Part shown: positions 8,522-15,871 of the stretch, in pieces | Numbering within the stretch: position 1 is the stretch's first letter | Layout: each line of letters starts with the position of its first letter | Assembly (NCBI GenBank): GCA_902762615.1 | Contig: CACWOX010000006.1 | Location: forward strand, 27,320-91,319 | Reading direction: 5' to 3' | Length of the DNA: 64,000 nucleotides | DNA from: an uncultured Ruminococcus sp. | GTDB taxonomy: Bacteria; Bacillota; Clostridia; Oscillospirales; Acutalibacteraceae | Program-made: the position numbers and the translations under genes | Notes under the pieces: generated by a model | What the model saw: only the letters and a program-made list of their open reading frames with translations | What the model was told of the DNA's origin: nothing | The model's database searches: none

Positions 8522-9937
8522 TTGCCTGTTTTTCTGCTGCTGAAAAATAGTCTCTGCTGTCTCATCTTCCAGAAACGCATCAAAATGCCTGACAGGCAAT
8601 TGTTCACAAAACATATCATCGGCATGACGGCATTCTCGGCGGTGTATTGGCTGGGCGTTACCGCGCTGACTGTGATCATGAGCGGCTCCATCAGCTATCC
8701 TGCCAATGTGTTTCTTATGGCGGGCGTTATATTCGGGCTGCTGATTCTGATTTATAATTTCACACTCAGAAAAACCGTCACCTATCGCAACGTCGTATTC
8801 AATATTCCGAGAATCGCGGCATTTACTGCCGTCTCGGTGTTCATTTCGGGCTTCGGCATCATGCAGCGTGACACCTGGTACACCCAGAGCTACATCAATT
8901 CCGTGCCGGTCGTGGAGCACAACACTCACCAAATCGAATACAACGACGATACGGGCATTTACACCATTACCTCCTCCACCGAGGATTTCAAGATACTGCA
9001 CCTCACCGATATTCACATCGGCGGCAGCATTTACTCCTACAGCAAGGACCTGAAGGCTTTGAAGGCATGCTATGCCGAGATCGAGCACACGCACCCCGAT
9101 CTGGTGATCGTCACGGGCGATATGAGCTTCCCGCTCGGCATTATGTCGCTCTCGCTCAACAACACCGCGCCTGTCGGTCAGTTCGCGGCATTCATGCGCA
9201 ACACGGGCATTCCGTGGGCGTTCACCTACGGCAATCACGACACCGAAATGCTCGCCTCCGCCGGAAAGCAGGAGCTCAACGACGTTTACAAGTCGCTCTC
9301 CTTCAAGACCTCCGGCAACCTGCTGTATCCCTACAAACAGCCCGACGTGACAGGCAGAAACAATCAGCTCATCGAGCTTAGAAACGCCGACGGCAGCCTG
9401 AACACCGGTCTCTTTATGATCGACTCCAACGCCTATACCGGCGAGGGCATCAATGTGTACGACTACATTCACGACGATCAGGTGGACTGGTACGCCGGTG
9501 AAGTCAGGCGCATGGAAGCCGAAGCCGGACACACCGTCAATTCCTTCTGCTTCTTCCACATTCCGCTGCAGGAATACCTCACCGCTACCAAGCTCTACAT
9601 GGAGGGCAGCGACGAAGTCAAGCATTTCTTCGGGGAAAATCCCGGCGATCACGGCGGCATTACCAACGACACCGTCTGCTGCTCCGATTATCCCAGCAAG
9701 CTCTTCGATACCGCTCTGGAACTGGGCAGCACGACGGGCTTCTTCTGCGGACACGACCACTACAACAACGCCTCCCTCGAATACAAGGGCATTCGCCTAA
9801 CCTACGGCATGAGCATTGACTACCTCGCCATGCCCGGCATTGAGAGGGAAACCAAACAGCGCGGCGCGGAGCTTATCACCATTCATGCCGACAGCTCGTG
9901 GGATGTAGAGCAGATCCCCCTCACCTCGATCACGTAA
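8522..9937 (+). CDS. Membrane-anchored calcineurin-like metallophosphoesterase (C-terminal part)
   Basis: This is a binuclear metal phosphoesterase with a complete motif set: TDIH (162-165), VTGD (197-200), GNHD (237-240), FHIP, and GHDH near 415. Three hydrophobic segments precede the catalytic domain, which places it on the outer face of the membrane or in the envelope. The substrate (phosphodiester or nucleotide) is unknown. The TTG at 8522 is only the first available start in the frame, with no convincing ribosome binding site; an ATG at 8585 is an alternative. The open frame actually begins right after the TGA at 8357-8359, so this is probably the second half of the preceding gene. If the TGA is real and not read through, the enzyme may not be made. 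Confidence 0.85.
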   Translation: MPVFLLLKNSLCCLIFQKRIKMPDRQLFTKHIIGMTAFSAVYWLGVTALTVIMSGSISYPANVFLMAGVIFGLLILIYNFTLRKTVTYRNVVFNIPRIAAFTAVSVFISGFGIMQRDTWYTQSYINSVPVVEHNTHQIEYNDDTGIYTITSSTEDFKILHLTDIHIGGSIYSYSKDLKALKACYAEIEHTHPDLVIVTGDMSFPLGIMSLSLNNTAPVGQFAAFMRNTGIPWAFTYGNHDTEMLASAGKQELNDVYKSLSFKTSGNLLYPYKQPDVTGRNNQLIELRNADGSLNTGLFMIDSNAYTGEGINVYDYIHDDQVDWYAGEVRRMEAEAGHTVNSFCFFHIPLQEYLTATKLYMEGSDEVKHFFGENPGDHGGITNDTVCCSDYPSKLFDTALELGSTTGFFCGHDHYNNASLEYKGIRLTYGMSIDYLAMPGIERETKQRGAELITIHADSSWDVEQIPLTSIT

Positions 9938-9974
9938 TAATGTGAAGTGTGAAGTGTGAAGTGTGAAATGTGAA
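9938..9974 (+). repeat. Family 2 GTGTGAAG repeat after the phosphoesterase stop
   Basis: Four tandem GTGTGAA(G/A)-type units with a 9-base period start 5 bases past the stop. The same unit occurs on the opposite strand right after the stop of the convergent sulfhydrylase gene (10107 downward), so the shared terminator is bracketed by an inverted pair. Confidence 0.8.
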
Positions 9975-9984
9975 AATTAATTAA

Positions 9985-10031
9985 ACAAGCGCGGTCGTGA
10001 TTAAGAAGGTCACAAACCGCGCTTGTTTTTA
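9985..10031. terminator. Bidirectional terminator between convergent genes
   Basis: An 11-bp perfect stem (ACAAGCGCGGT with its complement at 10016-10026) is followed by a T-run. The core CACAAACCGCGCTT also appears in the terminator at 31236. Confidence 0.92.
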
Positions 10032-10076
10032 AGTTTTATTTCATAACGTGTCTAAAGTCAAGAAATGGAATGTAGA

Positions 10077-10107
10077 TTTAAAAAACTTCACACTTCACAT
10101 TTCACAC
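10077..10107 (-). repeat. Family 2 repeat after the sulfhydrylase stop
   Basis: Read on the minus strand, the stop is followed at once by three GTGTGAA(A/G)TG-type units. This is the same family and sense orientation as at 9938. Confidence 0.75.
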
Positions 10108-11508
10108 TCATTTGCTCACGGCGTTGAAGCCTTTTTCGAGGTCGGCGATGATGTCGTCGATGTGCTCGGTGCCAATGGAAAGGCGGATGGTGTTGGGCTT
10201 GATGCCCTGATCGAGCAGCTCTTCCGCGGAAAGCTGCGAGTGTGTGGTGGTCGCCGGATGAATGACCAGCGACTTTACGTCCGCCACATTCGCCAGCAGC
10301 GAGAAAATCTCGAGGCTGTCGATGAATTTGTGGGCTTCCGCCTGTCCGCCCTTGATGTCAAAGGTGAAGATCGAGCCGCCGCCGTTCGGGAAGTATCTCC
10401 TGTAAAGATCGTTCTGCGGATGATCGGGCAGCGAGGGGTGATTGACCTTCTCGACCTGCGGGTGATTGACGAGGTACTCCACCACCTTGGCAGTGTTCTC
10501 CGCGTGGCGCTCCAGTCTGAGCGAGAGCGTCTCTACGCCCTGCAGCAGCAGGAACGCGTTGAAGGGAGAGATGGCAGCGCCGGTGTCTCTGAGCAGAATG
10601 GCACGGATATATGTCACAAATGCGGCGGGACCTACCGCGTCCACAAACGATACGCCGTGATAGCTGGGATTCGGGTCGGCAATCGGCTTATACTTGCCGG
10701 ACGCCTTCCAGTCGAACTTGCCGGAATCCACGATCACGCCGCCGAGCGTGGTGCCGTGACCGCCGATGAATTTGGTCGCCGAATGAACCACTATGTCGGC
10801 TCCGTGCTCGATGGGTCGGATGAGATAGGGCGTGCCGAAGGTATTGTCAATGACCACCGGAATGCCGTGCTTATGGGCGATTTGAGCGATGGCGTCGATA
10901 TCCGGAATGTCGCTGTTCGGGTTGCCGAGCGTCTCGAGATAGACTGCCTTCGTCTTGCTGTCGATCGCCTTCTCCACTTCCTTGAGGTTGTGAATGTCAA
11001 CGAAATGCGTCGTCACGCCGAACTGCGGCAGTGTGTGCGCCAGCAGGTTATAGCTGCCGCCGTAAATGGTCTTTTGCGCGACGATGTTCTCCCCTGCCTG
11101 TGCGAGCGCTTCAACGGTGTAGGTGATGGCTGCCGCGCCCGAGGCAAGTGCCAGAGCCGCCACGCCCCCTTCGAGCGCCGCGATTCTCTTTTCCAGCACG
11201 TCCTGTGTGGAATTGGTCAGTCTGCCGTAGATATTGCCCGCGTCAGCCAAGCCGAAGCGTGCCGCCGCGTGTGCGGAATTTTTGAATACGTAAGAGGTGG
11301 TCTGGTAGATCGGCACGGCTCTTGCGTCGCTTGCCGGATCGGGCTGTTCCTGACCAACATGAAGCTGCAATGTCTCAAATCTGTAGCCGCCTGCTTGCGC
11401 TGCCTTAGGCTGCTCCGCTTCCGGTGCCGATGCGGCTGCCGCCTGCTGTGCCTGTGTTTCCTGTGCCTTTGTATTTTCTTCCTTATTTTTCTTGCCGAAT
11501 ATTCCCAT
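10108..11508 (-). CDS. metY: O-acetylhomoserine aminocarboxypropyltransferase (sulfhydrylase)
   Basis: This PLP enzyme of the Cys/Met metabolism family makes homocysteine (or cysteine from an acetylserine substrate) from O-acetylhomoserine and sulfide. The PLP lysine is K246 in SATKFIGGHG, and the protein is 466 residues against about 425 for the family. The extra length is an Ala/Gln/Glu-rich N-terminal extension of about 40 residues beginning MGIFGKKNKE, which looks disordered. The ATG at 11508 is preceded by a GGAGAA site. A long structured leader and a sigma-A promoter precede it, and cysK is nearby on the same strand. The related O-succinyl enzymes cannot be fully excluded. Confidence 0.93.
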   Translation of the reverse strand: MGIFGKKNKEENTKAQETQAQQAAAASAPEAEQPKAAQAGGYRFETLQLHVGQEQPDPASDARAVPIYQTTSYVFKNSAHAAARFGLADAGNIYGRLTNSTQDVLEKRIAALEGGVAALALASGAAAITYTVEALAQAGENIVAQKTIYGGSYNLLAHTLPQFGVTTHFVDIHNLKEVEKAIDSKTKAVYLETLGNPNSDIPDIDAIAQIAHKHGIPVVIDNTFGTPYLIRPIEHGADIVVHSATKFIGGHGTTLGGVIVDSGKFDWKASGKYKPIADPNPSYHGVSFVDAVGPAAFVTYIRAILLRDTGAAISPFNAFLLLQGVETLSLRLERHAENTAKVVEYLVNHPQVEKVNHPSLPDHPQNDLYRRYFPNGGGSIFTFDIKGGQAEAHKFIDSLEIFSLLANVADVKSLVIHPATTTHSQLSAEELLDQGIKPNTIRLSIGTEHIDDIIADLEKGFNAVSK

Positions 11509-11731
11509 GATGTATTTCTCCTTTAATAATGTGATTATTTTTATTTGTTAATACTATCTCTTTCAGAACAAAATAATCACATTCGCCCGAACCGGAAGTT
11601 AATCCGGACGAGGTTTATTAAATGCTGCGTCATTGGCGAATCATTCCTATCGTCATTTTGTAAGCCGTCTGTATGGAGGATAACAGAAGGTTAAATAACC
11701 TATATAACATATTTTGTCGGTAGGTTTTATG
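11509..11731 (-). promoter_or_regulatory. Long structured 5' leader of the sulfhydrylase gene, class unknown
   Basis: About 220 nt separate the promoter from the start codon. In the minus-strand transcript, pairings in order are: GGTTA/TAACC; TCTGT/ACAGA; TTCGCC with GGGCGAA, enclosing CCGGA/TCCGG; and a long stem GTGATTATTTT with AAAATAATCAC just before the ribosome binding site. There is no S-box core and no T-box AGGGTGGAACC motif. The last stem could sequester the translation start. Regulation by a ligand or protein is inference. Confidence 0.5.
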
Positions 11732-11765
11732 GGTATATATTATCACTTGAAAGCCATTTTGTCAA
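11717..11765 (-). promoter_or_regulatory. Sigma-A promoter and operator-like site for the sulfhydrylase gene
   Basis: On the minus strand, TTGACA (11760-11765), a 17-base spacer and TAATAT (11737-11742). A site of the form CCCATAAAACCTACCGA (11717-11733) follows directly. It matches the palindrome after the cysK -10 at 12 of 17 positions, and both promoters then carry TATAGGTTA. A shared sulfur regulator (Rrf2/CymR-like) is inferred. Confidence 0.65.
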
Positions 11766-11863
11766 GTATTATTTTTAAGCAATTTAAAGTCTATTAATTT
11801 GATATATTTTATGCGTATTACTATTGGCATTTTTTAATGAAATTTTACAAAAGAATGAAAAAA

Positions 11864-11911
11864 GCAAAAAAACGCTGCCCGTCTCGGCATAGATGCCTTG
11901 ACGGACAACGA
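11864..11911 (-). terminator. Terminator after the TMEM43-like gene
   Basis: On the minus strand a stem (GTCCGTC with GACGGGC, capped by GGCAT/TGCC) is followed by seven T's. Confidence 0.85.
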
Positions 11912-11949
11912 GCATGATTATAATTGAAAAAATGACAGACTTTTGCGTT

Positions 11950-13044
11950 TTATGCCGCCTGCGGCGCCTTTGCGTCCTGCTTCTTCTTGAGCATGAAGAA
12001 CAGCGCGCCTATTCCGGCGCAAACCGCCAGCAGACAAATGCTGAGCAGCGGACGGAAACGGAACCACGCGATGATGATGACCAGCAGCGACTGCACCAGC
12101 GACAGCAGGAACACCATAAGTGCGAACATGGAGTTGACCACATTGCCCAGTATCGGAATGTAGTTCAGCAGCTTGGTAAGCGGGTTGATGAAGGACATGT
12201 AGCCAATGAATATCAGCAGTGCTCCAACGAGTCTGAATATCCACTTCATGAGCTTATCCTGATTGCGCATATCCTCGATCATTTCCGCGGAGGTTTTGGT
12301 TCCCTCCGTGACCCAGTTGACCTTCTTGCCGACGCCGGACGTCCAGCTGACAAAGGTGGTGCCTGACACCTGCGCGATCAGACTGACTTCCTTCCAGTCG
12401 TTGTACTTCCAGCTGATTCTGACGTCGCCGATCTGGGGGCTGTCAAGATTGGCGGAACTGGTTACGTAGTTGCCCACTACATTGTAGTTTTCGGGGACCT
12501 TTTTCACTTCCGACGCGGGAATGTTCTTTTCGGCATCCATCTTTTCAATCTGTGCGCTGCTCAGATGATATTTGCCCAGAATGACATTTTCCGCAAAGAA
12601 CGATTCGCTTTCATATGCCGCCGACGTGGGGTTGTCGTGTCCTGACTGATGGAAGTCGCTCGAATCAATCAGACCTTCGTGCCACACCTTATCGTAGGAA
12701 TAGGTGGTATCGCCGTCGTCGTCCGTATCGGAATCTTCTTCCCACTGGTAGATTTCCACCACGCGGGTGAGAACAGCCGTGTGCTTCTCTGTTCCGAATG
12801 TCGTATCCGAGAGGGACACGTCCTCGACGGTGAATTTGCCGCCGACTGCCACAAGCTGACCTGCGAATTCTGCGGGATTGTCATCGGGGGTGATCTCCAC
12901 GACTGTCTTTTCGATTTCGTCGGTGGTCTTGATGTTGCGGACGTTGTTGCCCTCATTCCACCACAGCAGCACCGTGCCGATGATGACCATGAGCAGTCCG
13001 ACCAGCACGCCTGCAAACAGACCGCCTTTTTTCTTGTCCTGCAT
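11950..13044 (-). CDS. TMEM43 family (DUF1625) membrane protein
   Basis: This 364-residue protein starts with a short basic stretch and a membrane segment (about 8-28) ending in LWWNEGNN, the family hallmark. A large extracytoplasmic region (about 30-265) follows, then three or four membrane segments (about 268-352) and a short basic tail. The same order is seen in animal TMEM43/LUMA, a nuclear-envelope protein. The bacterial role is not established. It has its own promoter (13103-13130) and terminator and looks monocistronic. Confidence 0.85.
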   Translation of the reverse strand: MQDKKKGGLFAGVLVGLLMVIIGTVLLWWNEGNNVRNIKTTDEIEKTVVEITPDDNPAEFAGQLVAVGGKFTVEDVSLSDTTFGTEKHTAVLTRVVEIYQWEEDSDTDDDGDTTYSYDKVWHEGLIDSSDFHQSGHDNPTSAAYESESFFAENVILGKYHLSSAQIEKMDAEKNIPASEVKKVPENYNVVGNYVTSSANLDSPQIGDVRISWKYNDWKEVSLIAQVSGTTFVSWTSGVGKKVNWVTEGTKTSAEMIEDMRNQDKLMKWIFRLVGALLIFIGYMSFINPLTKLLNYIPILGNVVNSMFALMVFLLSLVQSLLVIIIAWFRFRPLLSICLLAVCAGIGALFFMLKKKQDAKAPQAA

Positions 13045-13102
13045 AAAATAACCTGCCTTTCCGCGGATTCATTGCGCCATCCGCGATCAAATTTCAACTA
13101 TA

Positions 13103-13130
13103 ATTATAACATATTCCGACAGAAATTCAA
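13103..13130 (-). promoter_or_regulatory. Sigma-A promoter of the TMEM43-like gene
   Basis: On the minus strand, TTGAAT (13125-13130), a 16-base spacer and TATAAT (13103-13108), about 60 bases ahead of the start codon. Confidence 0.7.
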
Positions 13131-13191
13131 TAGTTTTTTATGCATTTGCACATTTAATTATTCCTGCTGATTGCCATATGAAAAAAGACGG

Positions 13192-13237
13192 CAAAAAATC
13201 CGCCCCGTGGCAATTTTTAAAAAACGGAGCGGATTTC
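13192..13237 (-). terminator. Terminator after cysK
   Basis: On the minus strand, AAATCCGCTCCGT pairs with ACGGGGCGGATTT across a short loop, followed by a T-run. Confidence 0.88.
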
Positions 13238-13310
13238 CTGATGTTATTCTTATTTTTCGGGAGGTTTATTTTGGGTTATGGGTTACATTTAAAATAATTT
13301 GTTTTTAAAA

Positions 13311-14240
13311 TCAGTCGGCAAACATGGGGGTGGAAAGATAGCGTTCGCCTGTGTCGGGCAGCAGTGCAACGATGATCTTGCCCTTGTTCTCGGGGCGCTT
13401 GGCAAGCTGGGTCGCGGCGTAAACAGCAGCGCCGGAGGATATGCCCACCAGCACGCCTTCCGTGCGGGCAAGCGCCTTGCCTGTGGCAAACGCGTCCTCG
13501 TTCTCTACGGCAATGATCTCGTCGTAAATGCCCGTGTTGAGCGTGTCGGGAACAAAGCCCGCGCCGATGCCCTGAATCTTGTGGGGACCGGGTGTTCCCT
13601 TCGACAGCACGGGGGAACCTGCCGGCTCGACGGCGACCACCTTGACATTGGGATTCTGGCTCTTGAGGTATTCGCCTACGCCCGAAACGGTGCCGCCTGT
13701 GCCAACGCCCGCTACAAATATGTCCACCTTGCCGTCGGTGTCGTTCCAGATTTCGGGTCCTGTGGTTTCAATGTGTGCCTTGGGGTTGGCAGGATTGACA
13801 AACTGCCCGGGAATGAAGCTGCCTTCGATTTCGTCCGCCAGCTCCTGCGCCTTGGCTATGGCGCCCTTCATGCCCTTTGCGCCCTCGGTCAGCACAAGCT
13901 CCGCGCCGTATGCTTTGAGCAGGTTGCGGCGCTCGATGCTCATGGTTTCCGGCATGGTGAGTATGATTCTGTAGCCCCTTGAAGCTGCCACTGCCGCAAG
14001 TCCTATGCCTGTGTTGCCGCTGGTCGGCTCGATGATGACAGCGCCGGGTTTGAGAAGCCCCTTTGCCTCTGCGTCGTCAATCATTGCCTTGGCAATTCTG
14101 TCCTTGACGCTGCCTGCGGGGTTGAAATATTCCAGCTTTGCGTAAATGTCGGCGCCCAGTTCGTTATTGGCAATGTAATTGGTAAGTCTGAGAAGCGGTG
14201 TACCGCCGATGAGATCTGTGATTCTGTCATACGTTTTCAT
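13311..14240 (-). CDS. cysK: Cysteine synthase (O-acetylserine sulfhydrylase)
   Basis: This PLP enzyme makes cysteine from O-acetylserine and sulfide. At 309 residues it has the usual length. The PLP lysine is K46 in GSVKDR, and the substrate loop [10 protein letters not shown] and phosphate-binding GVGTGGT are intact. The start is an ATG with a GAAGGAG site. The promoter is near-consensus and is followed by a perfect palindrome (14278-14294), so repression when cysteine is plentiful is likely. No cysE lies beside it. Confidence is high for the family; CysM-type specificity is less likely given the motifs. Confidence 0.96.
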   Translation of the reverse strand: MKTYDRITDLIGGTPLLRLTNYIANNELGADIYAKLEYFNPAGSVKDRIAKAMIDDAEAKGLLKPGAVIIEPTSGNTGIGLAAVAASRGYRIILTMPETMSIERRNLLKAYGAELVLTEGAKGMKGAIAKAQELADEIEGSFIPGQFVNPANPKAHIETTGPEIWNDTDGKVDIFVAGVGTGGTVSGVGEYLKSQNPNVKVVAVEPAGSPVLSKGTPGPHKIQGIGAGFVPDTLNTGIYDEIIAVENEDAFATGKALARTEGVLVGISSGAAVYAATQLAKRPENKGKIIVALLPDTGERYLSTPMFAD

Positions 14241-14269
14241 AATGATTTTTCTCCTTCAAGTTTTATTAA

Positions 14270-14324
14270 CCTATAAACCTATAAGTTTTATAGGGATTAT
14301 ATCATCAATTTATGCTCTTGTCAA
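14270..14324 (-). promoter_or_regulatory. cysK promoter with palindromic operator
   Basis: On the minus strand, TTGACA (14319-14324), a 17-base spacer and TATAAT (14296-14301). The palindrome CCTATAA-GTT-TTATAGG (14278-14294) covers the expected transcription start, and a third CCTATAA lies at 14270-14276. The layout suits a repressor of the Rrf2/CymR type. No such regulator gene is in the window, so that name is inference. Confidence 0.75.
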
Positions 14325-14377
14325 GAGGTTTGTTCAATTTTTTTTATTTTTTATTATTTCGTAATCTTCCTCACGGG

Positions 14378-14406
14378 TTGACACGAGGTAATATTGATCA
14401 TATAAT
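14378..14406 (+). promoter_or_regulatory. Consensus sigma-A promoter for the 14456 gene and tcdA
   Basis: TTGACA (14378-14383), a 17-base spacer and TATAAT (14401-14406), both hexamers perfect, 50 bases ahead of the start. Confidence 0.9.
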
Positions 14407-14455
14407 TAGAGTGAACCTTCTATCTTCAACCTAAATTTACAGGGAGCAATGACAA

Positions 14456-14683
14456 ATGGTTATTTTGAGTATTTCTGAGGTAAGTGAGCTGAAACGCATG
14501 CTGAAGGAAAAATTCCGCATGGAGCTGCATCTGCACGACGGCTGCGGCGGACAGTATTTTTTCTTTGACGTGGTTCCCTCCGAGGCGCTGACACGCGCCC
14601 TTGACAAGCATCTGAGCAAGAAGCGGCTCTGCGCCGTTTTTGACGAGGACGGCATGCGCTTTACCGTCGAAAGGAGATTGTAA
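14456..14683 (+). CDS. Small conserved protein with an HLHDxCGGQ motif (RDAC-like)
   Basis: This 75-residue protein contains HLHDGCGGQ (about 25-33), His and Cys residues that could bind a metal, followed by an alpha/beta stretch. It resembles the short 'RDAC family' proteins of Clostridia, whose function is not known to me. It is expressed from its own consensus promoter, and the tRNA-modifying gene tcdA starts 8 bases downstream, so the two are one operon. The ATG at 14456 is 9 bases past an AGGGAG site. An overlapping ATG at 14449 gives only a short frame. Confidence 0.75.
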   Translation: MVILSISEVSELKRMLKEKFRMELHLHDGCGGQYFFFDVVPSEALTRALDKHLSKKRLCAVFDEDGMRFTVERRL

Positions 14684-14690
14684 GCCGGCT

Positions 14691-15449
14691 ATGAATGAAC
14701 AGTTTGCAAGAACGCGGCTTCTGCTCGGCGACGAGGCTATGGAAAGACTTGCCGCCGCGAGAGTCGCCGTTTTCGGCGTCGGCGGCGTTGGCGGATATGC
14801 CGTGGAAGCGCTGGCGCGTTCGGGAATCGGCACGCTCGACCTCATCGACAGCGACACGGTCGCGCTCTCCAATCTCAACCGCCAGATCATCGCCACACAT
14901 TCCACCGTCGGCATGTACAAGGTCGATGCCGCTGCCGCACGCATCCGGGACATTAATCCCGACGCGGCGGTGAACACCTTCCCGGTCTTTTACACGCCCG
15001 AAACGCAGCATTTATTTGACTTTACACAATACGATTACGTCATCGACGCTATCGACACCGTGACCGGCAAAATTGCCCTTGTGATGAACGCGCAGGCTGC
15101 CGGAACGCCCATTATCTGCTCGATGGGGGCAGGGAACAAGCTCGACCCCACGGCATTTGAAGTGGCGGATATTTACAAGACCTCGGTCTGTCCTCTGGCG
15201 AGAGTCATGCGAAGAGAACTGAAAAAACGCGGCGTAAGGCATCTCAAGGTGGTCTATTCCAAGGAGGAACCCATCGCGCCGCTCGATTCAGGCGAGGAGC
15301 TGCCCGAGGGTCGGCGGCAGATTCCCGGCAGCACCGCATTTGTCCCCTCTGTGGCGGGATTGATCATCGCGGGAGAAGTCATAAAAGATCTCGGAAAGGC
15401 GCAGAAACGCTCACATGCGTTCGCTCAAATAATAGAGAATAAAGAATAG
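14691..15449 (+). CDS. tcdA: tRNA threonylcarbamoyladenosine dehydratase (TcdA/CsdL)
   Basis: This E1/ThiF-like enzyme uses ATP to cyclise t6A at position 37 of ANN-decoding tRNAs to the ct6A form. The 252-residue protein has the nucleotide loop GVGGVGG (about 25-31), the DxxxxxNLNRQ segment, and SMGAGNKLDP. Its partner in t6A synthesis, tsaD, is also in this window. I start at ATG 14691 because it lies 8 bases after the upstream stop; the longer frame overlaps that gene. The last residues (IIENKE) and the stop are encoded by the family 1 repeat, so the C-terminus has been altered by the repeat. Confidence 0.93.
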   Translation: MNEQFARTRLLLGDEAMERLAAARVAVFGVGGVGGYAVEALARSGIGTLDLIDSDTVALSNLNRQIIATHSTVGMYKVDAAAARIRDINPDAAVNTFPVFYTPETQHLFDFTQYDYVIDAIDTVTGKIALVMNAQAAGTPIICSMGAGNKLDPTAFEVADIYKTSVCPLARVMRRELKKRGVRHLKVVYSKEEPIAPLDSGEELPEGRRQIPGSTAFVPSVAGLIIAGEVIKDLGKAQKRSHAFAQIIENKE

Positions 15450-15500
15450 ATAATAATGAATAATGTCGGAAGGGCTGTCGCCCTTTGAAAAAAATAAATG
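15405..15500 (+). repeat. Family 1 repeat, copy B (overlaps the end of tcdA)
   Basis: A CGCTC-rich imperfect hairpin (15409-15427) is followed by the AATAGAGAATAAAG tract ending AATGAATAATG, then the hairpin AAGGGC-TGTC-GCCCTT (15470-15485) and an A-rich tail. The tcdA stop codon lies inside the purine tract. It forms a long imperfect inverted repeat with the copy at 15801-15871. Confidence 0.75.
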
Positions 15501-15506
15501 AAAAAG

Positions 15507-15546
15507 AAAAACTTCCGTCAGGCTAAACCATGCGGAAGTTTTTTCT
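15507..15546 (+). terminator. Terminator after tcdA
   Basis: An AACTTCCG/CGGAAGTT stem (15510-15517 with 15533-15540) is followed by a T-run. Confidence 0.88.
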
Positions 15547-15800
15547 CCACTCGGAGCAAGGTATATCTTGATATGACACTATGCTTGTATTCGCCCAAGC
15601 CCGTTTTAGATCTAAGCGCATCTCGCTCGGTCGGCTTTAAAAAGCCTCCCTCGTGAGGGTGCTGCCCTCACCGCTCCCGCAAGGGCGCTGTCCTTGACCT
15701 GCCAAAGGAGCCTTGCCCCTTTGGAATCCCACGCTCGCCTGGAAAAAAAACGCTCGTTAGTTATGGCGCTTCGCGCTTTCTTTTTTCATTTTTAGTTTTA
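15540..15800. repeat. Family 3 multi-hairpin repeat, copy 1
   Basis: This is about 260 bases with no gene. It opens with TCTCCACTCGG and contains GCCCAAGCCCG. Successive hairpins follow: GGCTTT/AAAGCC; TGAGGG-TGCTG-CCCTCA; CAAGG/CCTTG; and CCAAAGG with CCTTTGG. It ends GGCGCTTCGCGCTTTC and a T-rich tail. Copies lie at 17826 and 34658. The stem positions are conserved while the stem sequences differ. Function unknown. Confidence 0.75.
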
Positions 15801-15871
15801 CAATCACCTAACATTATTCATTATTATCTATTCTATTTTCTTTATTCTTTGAGCGAGCGAACGCGAGCGTT
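15801..15871 (-). repeat. Family 1 repeat, copy E (after the serine hydrolase-like gene)
   Basis: Read on the minus strand, the stop of the next gene is followed at once by a CGCTCG-rich segment and then the same tract ending AATAGATAATAATGAATAATG. The second hairpin is absent. Confidence 0.7.
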
